Shown piece after piece: positions 57,679 to 64,000 of a stretch of DNA of 64,000 nt; positions within the stretch are counted from its first letter, which is position 1; every line of letters begins with the position of its first letter. Where the stretch lies: contig NZ_CAHS01000002.1 in the NCBI RefSeq assembly GCF_001050515.1, forward strand, positions 1-64,000, written 5' to 3'. The translations under genes were made by a program, and so were the position numbers. Under the pieces are notes generated by a model. The model had not been told where the DNA came from and ran no database searches. It saw only the letters and a program-made list of their open reading frames with translations. This DNA comes from Erwinia piriflorinigrans CFBP 5888. GTDB lineage: Bacteria; Pseudomonadota; Gammaproteobacteria; Enterobacterales; Enterobacteriaceae.

Positions 57679-57801
57679 AAAATAAGGTATGACTCAAGCC
57701 GTTGAGCCATTTAATTTCATTTTACAGGCCCAATTCCGTGCATTTCGCGCGCAAACAGGACGATTGACAGCGATCCAAAGGGATCTTTATCTGTTCGGGA
57801 C

Positions 57802-57830
57802 TTGAGCACTCGCTCTTCAGGGCGTATACT
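57802..57830 (+). promoter_or_regulatory. rpmB-rpmG promoter
   Basis: TTGAGC (57802-57807), a 17-bp spacer and TATACT (57825-57830) give a strong sigma-70 promoter. The start would be near 57837, about 140 nt before rpmB. A GC-rich GCGTATACTACGCC surrounds the -10, giving a dyad. Confidence 0.8.
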
Positions 57831-57836
57831 ACGCCA

Positions 57837-58212
<376 letters not shown>

Positions 58213-58225
58213 GGTAAGGAACTGA

Positions 58226-58396
<171 letters not shown>

Positions 58397-58412
58397 TTAA
58401 CCTCAGTGGATG

Positions 58413-58441
58413 AAAAAACCCGGCTTCGGCCGGGTTTTTTT
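58413..58441 (+). terminator. rpmBG terminator
   Basis: AAAAAA, CCCGGC-TTCG-GCCGGG stem-loop, then seven T, 17 bp after the rpmG stop. Confidence 0.93.
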
Positions 58442-58501
58442 GTTTGCGGTATAGTGATATTAGCCAATCAGGCGTGACGATACAGCAACGGAGGCGAGTA
58501 A

Positions 58502-59311
58502 ATGCCAGAGTTACCAGAGGTCGAAACCAGTCGACGCGGGATTGAACCGCACCTTGTTGGAGCCACTATTCTCCACGCGGTGGTGCGTAACGAGCGCCTG
58601 CGCTGGCCGGTTTCTCCAGAAATCCATGCGCTAAGTGACCAGCCGGTGCTCAGCGTTCAGCGCCGGGCTAAATATCTGCTGCTGGAGCTTCCCACCGGAT
58701 GGATTATCATTCATCTGGGAATGTCGGGTAGTCTGCGTGTCCTGCCTGAAGATATGCCTGCGGCGAAACATGACCATGTCGATCTGGTGATGAGTCATGG
58801 CAAAGTGCTGCGCTATACCGATCCGCGTCGTTTTGGTGCCTGGCTATGGTGCCCTGACCTTGATGCCAGTTCGGTATTGTCTCATTTGGGGCCGGAGCCG
58901 CTGGACGATAGCTTCTCCGCAGCGTATTTGTTTGAAAAATCTCGAGGTAAGCGCACGGCTGTCAAACCCTGGTTAATGGATAACAAAGTCGTGGTGGGCG
59001 TAGGCAACATCTATGCCAGCGAATCGCTTTTTGTCGCTGGTATCTCGCCCGATCGTCCGGCGATGGCGCTCAGCGAGGAAGAAGTCGGGCTGCTGGTCAG
59101 TACCATTAAAGCCGTATTGATGCGCTCGATTGAGCAGGGCGGTACCACGCTGCGTGACTTTTTACAAAGTGACGGCAAGCCGGGTTATTTTGCCCAAGAG
59201 TTGCAGGTATACGGCCGTGCAGGTGAGCCTTGCCGTGTCTGTGCGATGCCGATAGAGAGCAGCAAGCACGCGCAGCGCAGCACCTTTTTCTGCCGTCACT
59301 GCCAGAAATAG
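58502..59311 (+). CDS. mutM: Formamidopyrimidine-DNA glycosylase MutM (Fpg)
   Basis: 269 aa. Excises 8-oxoguanine and other oxidised purines. Catalytic Pro2 and Glu3 (MPELPEVE), the H2TH segment ([15 protein letters not shown]) and a C-terminal zinc finger (CRVCAMP ... CRHCQK) are intact. RBS GGAGG lies seven bases upstream. Confidence 0.98.
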   Translation: MPELPEVETSRRGIEPHLVGATILHAVVRNERLRWPVSPEIHALSDQPVLSVQRRAKYLLLELPTGWIIIHLGMSGSLRVLPEDMPAAKHDHVDLVMSHGKVLRYTDPRRFGAWLWCPDLDASSVLSHLGPEPLDDSFSAAYLFEKSRGKRTAVKPWLMDNKVVVGVGNIYASESLFVAGISPDRPAMALSEEEVGLLVSTIKAVLMRSIEQGGTTLRDFLQSDGKPGYFAQELQVYGRAGEPCRVCAMPIESSKHAQRSTFFCRHCQK

Positions 59312-59319
59312 TCCGGGAT

Positions 59320-60569
<1,250 letters not shown>

Positions 60570-61844
60570 TTAATGATTCCGCTGTGGCAGGTGAGGTTCA
60601 AGTAACAGCAGCAGGCGTCCCAGTGCGCCCTGGTTCTGATGCAGTACATCTACCGCGTGTCGACCATAATAAAGACGGTAGTCTTCATCGGTTAACAGCG
60701 TATCAATCTCTTTATTCAGTGAATCGGCATCGGTGACGGTGATCAGGCCGTCAGCCTGTTGCAGCCGGGCACAAATATCTTTGAAATTAAAGGTGTGCGG
60801 GCCCATTAACACCGGAATGGCGTGGGCAGCAGGCTCTAATGGGTTGTGCCCGCCACGCTCCACCAGACTTCCTCCGACAAAGGCCAGGTCGGCAATGCCA
60901 TACAGTAACATCAGCTCACCCATCGTATCGCCAATCACCACCTGGGTACTGGTGGAAGGGATCTCGCCGCTGCTACGCAGGATGTAACTTAATCCATTCT
61001 TTTGCGTCAATATACGGGCCGTTTCGAAACGTTCCGGGTGGCGGGGCACCAGAATCAGCAGCAGATTAGGGAAGCGCTCAAGCAGTTTGCGGTGCGCGTC
61101 CAGAATAATGCTCTCTTCCCCCTCGTGAGTGCTGGTAGCGATCCATACCGGGCGGTGCGGTGCCCACTGGCGACGCAGCGTCACGGCGCGAGCCGCCAGT
61201 TCCGGCGTGACCGAAATATCAAATTTGAGGCTGCCGGTCACCGCCAGCTGAACGCGTTTAACCCCCAAACCAATAAAACGTTCACCGTCTTCTTCGTTCT
61301 GTGCGGCGATCAGCGTAATGCGTTGCAGCAGACGCTTCATCGATTTACCAATTTTCTGATAACCCCTGGCAGAACGCTCGGACAGGCGGGCATTGGCAAT
61401 CACCAGTGGGATTTTGCGCGCATGTAACAGAGTAATCATATTGGGCCAAAGCTCGGTTTCCATAATGATCACCAGCCGTGGGCGAACCGTGTCAAAGAAG
61501 CGGTTCATGGCACCGGGCAAGTCGTAAGGCAGGTAAACATGATGGACATCTTTACCAAACGCCGAACTGGCACGCTCTGAGCCGGTTGGCGTCATGGTCG
61601 TGACCACAATGGGGAGATCGGGGTAGCGATGACGCAATGCCCGCACCAGGGGGATGGCGGCCAGCGTTTCGCCGACCGAAACTGAATGCAGCAGAATACC
61701 GTCCGGTTTGACTTTGCCTGCGCAGAAGCCATAACGTTCAGCCCAACGTTTACGGTAGGCAGGGGCCTTGCGGCCGCGTAGCCAAAGGCGAAGCCAGATA
61801 AAAGGCTGAAGGAGATACAGCAAGGCGGTATAAATGGTCGTCAT
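60570..61844 (-). CDS. waaA: Kdo transferase WaaA (KdtA)
   Basis: 424 aa GT30 enzyme that adds Kdo residues to lipid IVA, starting the LPS core. An N-terminal membrane anchor (TALLYLLQPFIWLRLWL) precedes the conserved HSVSVGET, METELWPN, GDTMGELMLLYG and GGSLVERGGHNPLEPAA motifs. The ATG at 61844 (MTTIYTALLYL) aligns with E. coli (425 aa); an upstream frame extension to 61895 is not conserved. First gene of waaA-waaE-coaD. Confidence 0.97.
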   Translation of the reverse strand: MTTIYTALLYLLQPFIWLRLWLRGRKAPAYRKRWAERYGFCAGKVKPDGILLHSVSVGETLAAIPLVRALRHRYPDLPIVVTTMTPTGSERASSAFGKDVHHVYLPYDLPGAMNRFFDTVRPRLVIIMETELWPNMITLLHARKIPLVIANARLSERSARGYQKIGKSMKRLLQRITLIAAQNEEDGERFIGLGVKRVQLAVTGSLKFDISVTPELAARAVTLRRQWAPHRPVWIATSTHEGEESIILDAHRKLLERFPNLLLILVPRHPERFETARILTQKNGLSYILRSSGEIPSTSTQVVIGDTMGELMLLYGIADLAFVGGSLVERGGHNPLEPAAHAIPVLMGPHTFNFKDICARLQQADGLITVTDADSLNKEIDTLLTDEDYRLYYGRHAVDVLHQNQGALGRLLLLLEPHLPQRNH

Positions 61845-62217
61845 CACAGTGATTTCAGGTGGGCAAAGACTTGCGTCCAGAAAGCCGAAAAACAATATGG
61901 CATGTTAGCAGATAAGTGACCCCGGCTCACACTACTTCATCTTATAGAGTCTGACTCGTCTTCTTTACCGTGACGGTATTCCCTGTGGACGAGCATTAAG
62001 CGTGGCTGGCGGGCAACCGCGTTGGTCAAAAAGTTTTTTTGCTTTTCGTGTGCAGTTTAGTTATTTGTGCTGTCTCAAGATCTGGCATAAAGACATTGAC
62101 CCTCTTCGTAAGGCGCTCATGGCGCTTTTTAAACGCATTTGGATCTCTTATTAAGAATGAGCTCCAAGTTAATCTGCCGGACACTGCTGGCGAGAAAGTA
62201 TTGAGACCAGAACAGCA
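61845..62217. promoter_or_regulatory. Intergenic region between divergent waaA and GT9 genes
   Basis: About 370 bp that must carry promoters for both LPS-core transcripts. I looked for a JUMPstart/ops element (GGCGGTAG type), found near core operons in E. coli, and did not see one. A short open frame at 62039-62221 overlaps the GT9 start but looks unlike a protein gene. Confidence 0.4.
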
Positions 62218-63231
62218 ATGAAGAATATTTTGATTATACGGCGTGACAATATTGGCGATCTGGTTTGCACCACGCCGTTGATCGAAGGCGCAAAAACCGC
62301 TTTTCCTGATGCTAACATCTATCTGTTAATCAATAGTGTGTCCCAGGATGTGGTGAAAAATAATCCACATATTGAACAGACCTTTATCTACCGCAAGGCA
62401 AAACACGCTGCGGGTAAACTGGCGAAGTTGGGCGTTCACATCGAGCGCCTCAAGATGTTTCTGAAGTTACGACGTATTCGTTTTGATGCGGCGATTCTGG
62501 CTAATCCACAACCCTGTAAATACAGTGTACGCCTGGCAAAAATGGCGGGTGCGAAGCACATTATCGGCGCAGATACCGGGGACCGGGCGATTAGCGTGCC
62601 GTTTCGTCGCGCTGATTTTCGCGGTGAGCATCAGGTAGAACTCACATTCAGCTATCTTTCTGCCATTTCTGACAAGCAGACCCCCATACCCGAAGTGCGT
62701 ATCTGGCTGACCGACTGGGAGCGGCAGCAGGCTATCAGCCGAATCGATAGCCTGCATCCCGGCGAACGTCCGGGGCTTGCGGTACATATCAGTAGCCGTA
62801 GTGCAAAACGTCGTTGGCCGCTGGAACGCTACGCCGAAATCATCCGGCGCTATTTGCAGGAAAATAGCCACGGCAGCGTGCTGATATTCTGGTCACCCCA
62901 AGGTACGCTGGCTCCGGATGATATTGGCGATCTGCACCGGGCTGAACAACTCCATGCCGCATGCCTTAGTTCACGCATATCGCTCTATCCCACCTCGTCG
63001 ATACGCGAACTGGTGGCTGCTTATGAATGCTGTGAGCGGGTGTTGTGCAGTGACGGCGGGCAAATGCATCTGGCCGCCGCAGTGAACAAAAAGCAGGTGG
63101 TGCTGTTTGGTGATACTGACCGGAAAGTCTGGCGTCCGTGGTCCGGTCAGCATGAGATCTTGCAAACGCCGTCGGGAGACTGTGTAGACGTCAGCGTGGA
63201 CGAGGTTTGGCACAGTCTGAATCGCCTTTAG
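62218..63231 (+). CDS. Glycosyltransferase family 9 (heptosyltransferase-like)
   Basis: 337 aa. GT9 features: N-terminal ILIIRRDNIGDLVCTTPLI and, in the C-terminal half, ISSRSAKRRWPLERYAEII (ADP-heptose site), CSDGGQMHLAAAVNKKQVVLFG. It is likely a core heptosyltransferase of the WaaQ or WaaF/C type, but which sugar is added cannot be told. It is on the opposite strand to its LPS neighbours and ends overlapping the next gene's stop by three bases. Confidence 0.85.
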   Translation: MKNILIIRRDNIGDLVCTTPLIEGAKTAFPDANIYLLINSVSQDVVKNNPHIEQTFIYRKAKHAAGKLAKLGVHIERLKMFLKLRRIRFDAAILANPQPCKYSVRLAKMAGAKHIIGADTGDRAISVPFRRADFRGEHQVELTFSYLSAISDKQTPIPEVRIWLTDWERQQAISRIDSLHPGERPGLAVHISSRSAKRRWPLERYAEIIRRYLQENSHGSVLIFWSPQGTLAPDDIGDLHRAEQLHAACLSSRISLYPTSSIRELVAAYECCERVLCSDGGQMHLAAAVNKKQVVLFGDTDRKVWRPWSGQHEILQTPSGDCVDVSVDEVWHSLNRL

Positions 63232-64000
63232 CCTTTCAGGGTTAAATATTGCTGGCAGATGGGCTGCAAATCGTAGCTCATCAGCTGTTGCCTGTCGATT
63301 TGAGGCGGGGAATGATAGATTTCTGCCATCTTTTCCGCCAGCGAAGAGCTGTCTAACTCCGCCAGTGCATTGCCCATCCCGGCTCGTTGCAGTATCTCTT
63401 CCGGCCCACCGGGGCAGCGCGTACTGACGATCGGTGTTCCGCAGAGTAAAGCTTCAACCAGCACGTTACCGAAACCTTCGCTGTCCGAACTGAGGATCAG
63501 CATTGCTGCATGTTTGATCAGGGGATAAGGGTTGCTTTGGAACCCGGCGAAGATAACCCGTTCAGCAATACCCAGCTGTTCTGCCTGCTTTTTTACTGTA
63601 TCGATCTGCTGTTTATCCCCGGTTCCCACCAGCACCAATTTGGCCAGAATGCCGGATTCGGCATAAGCCTGTAGCAGACGGTCGTGACGTTTGTGCGGGT
63701 GGAAACGGCCAACGTGGATCAGCCAGGGTTCACCTTCCAGGGCAAAAGATTCAGCCGCTTGAGAGAGGATGTGATCAATATCAAAAGGATTATTAATGAC
63801 CGCCAGTCGACCCGGCACGATGGGCAGATTGCACGTTAAGTCATCCGCCACGGCTTGAGAAACCGCGACAATATTTCTTCCCTGATAAACCCGGGCAATC
63901 TTACGTTGCTTCAGCCAGCGGTCGAGGCCGCGTCGATGTCCGAGGTAGGACGTGGAGAGAATTCCGTGGATGCAGAACCATACCTTCTTCGCCGACAGGC
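63228..64000 (-). CDS. Glycosyltransferase family 4, partial (5' end beyond window)
   Basis: At least 257 aa; the frame runs open past position 64000 (reading LSAKKVWFCIHGILSTSYLG, then RGLDRWLKQRKIARVYQGRN, IVAVSQAVADDL), so the gene starts outside. GT4 signature motifs are present: HVGRFHPHKRHDRLLQAYAE, and SSDSEGFGNVLVEALLCGTPIVST with the nucleotide-sugar-binding E-x7-E. It is probably an LPS-core sugar transferase given its place beside the waa genes. A GTG start at 63851 would cut the fold in half and is rejected. Confidence 0.88.
   Translation of the reverse strand, partial: LSAKKVWFCIHGILSTSYLGHRRGLDRWLKQRKIARVYQGRNIVAVSQAVADDLTCNLPIVPGRLAVINNPFDIDHILSQAAESFALEGEPWLIHVGRFHPHKRHDRLLQAYAESGILAKLVLVGTGDKQQIDTVKKQAEQLGIAERVIFAGFQSNPYPLIKHAAMLILSSDSEGFGNVLVEALLCGTPIVSTRCPGGPEEILQRAGMGNALAELDSSSLAEKMAEIYHSPPQIDRQQLMSYDLQPICQQYLTLKG

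Noticed and set aside
61845-62217. JUMPstart/ops element upstream of the core genes
   Set aside because: No GGCGGTAG-type sequence was found on either strand.
62039-62221. 60-aa frame overlapping the GT9 start
   Set aside because: Overlap with the start codon is suggestive, but composition and lack of a ribosome site do not support a gene.
63228-63851. Complete 207-aa glycosyltransferase from GTG 63851
   Set aside because: The frame continues upstream with typical GT4 sequence to the window end, so the gene is cut by the window.

Overview
The window is chromosomal DNA from a plant- or environment-associated enterobacterium, most likely Erwiniaceae (Erwinia/Pantoea type). The core proteins read as close relatives of the E. 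coli ones. The gene content differs from K-12 in ways that fit that group: waaE next to coaD, no yihF/yihG between dsbA and polA, no mobB beside mobA, no gltS between xanP and recG, and no dinD beside yicC. Genus is inferred from protein similarity and gene order, not from a database search.

Positions 1-20,200 follow the E. coli 87-min order. An rRNA-operon-type terminator comes first, then mobA, yihD, srkA-dsbA, polA, Spot 42 RNA, engB, the CsrC RNA, yihI, a small membrane protein, hemN, glnG-glnL-glnA (with a sigma-54 promoter and NtrC enhancer sites), typA, yihX-yihY-dtd-fabY and rluF. From 20,270 to 32,250 the order is that of the E. coli 82-min region: yicH, xanP, recG, trmH, spoT, rpoZ, gmk, ligB, yicG. 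The two blocks are far apart in E. coli, so a synteny breakpoint lies near rluF/yicH. From 32,250 to 37,340 is an accessory stretch: an RcsB-like response regulator, an MFS transporter, yjdM (phnA), and a divergent AraC regulator/NTF2-like pair.

Positions 37,342-50,104 are a 12.8-kb integrated element bounded by a 75-bp duplication (73/75 identical) of the 3' end and terminator of yicC. It has a tyrosine integrase beside attR, AlpA, a BRO-type antirepressor, an Icd-like gene, a chain of small stop/start-overlapping genes and a 925-aa primase-helicase. Just past the primase is a 275-bp iteron array, a strong candidate replication origin. No capsid, portal or terminase gene was recognised. The layout is that of a P4-like satellite or a Gram-negative phage-inducible chromosomal island. 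Its oddest gene encodes a lambda gpI-type tail assembly protein. Paired 12-bp repeats on both sides of the att core look like integrase arm sites.

From 50,093 to the end the 82-min core resumes: yicC, a DUF3574 lipoprotein, a CNT nucleoside transporter, rph-pyrE with its attenuator, slmA, dut, coaBC, radC, rpmB-rpmG, mutM, then the LPS-core genes coaD-waaE-waaA and two glycosyltransferases, the last cut by the window edge.
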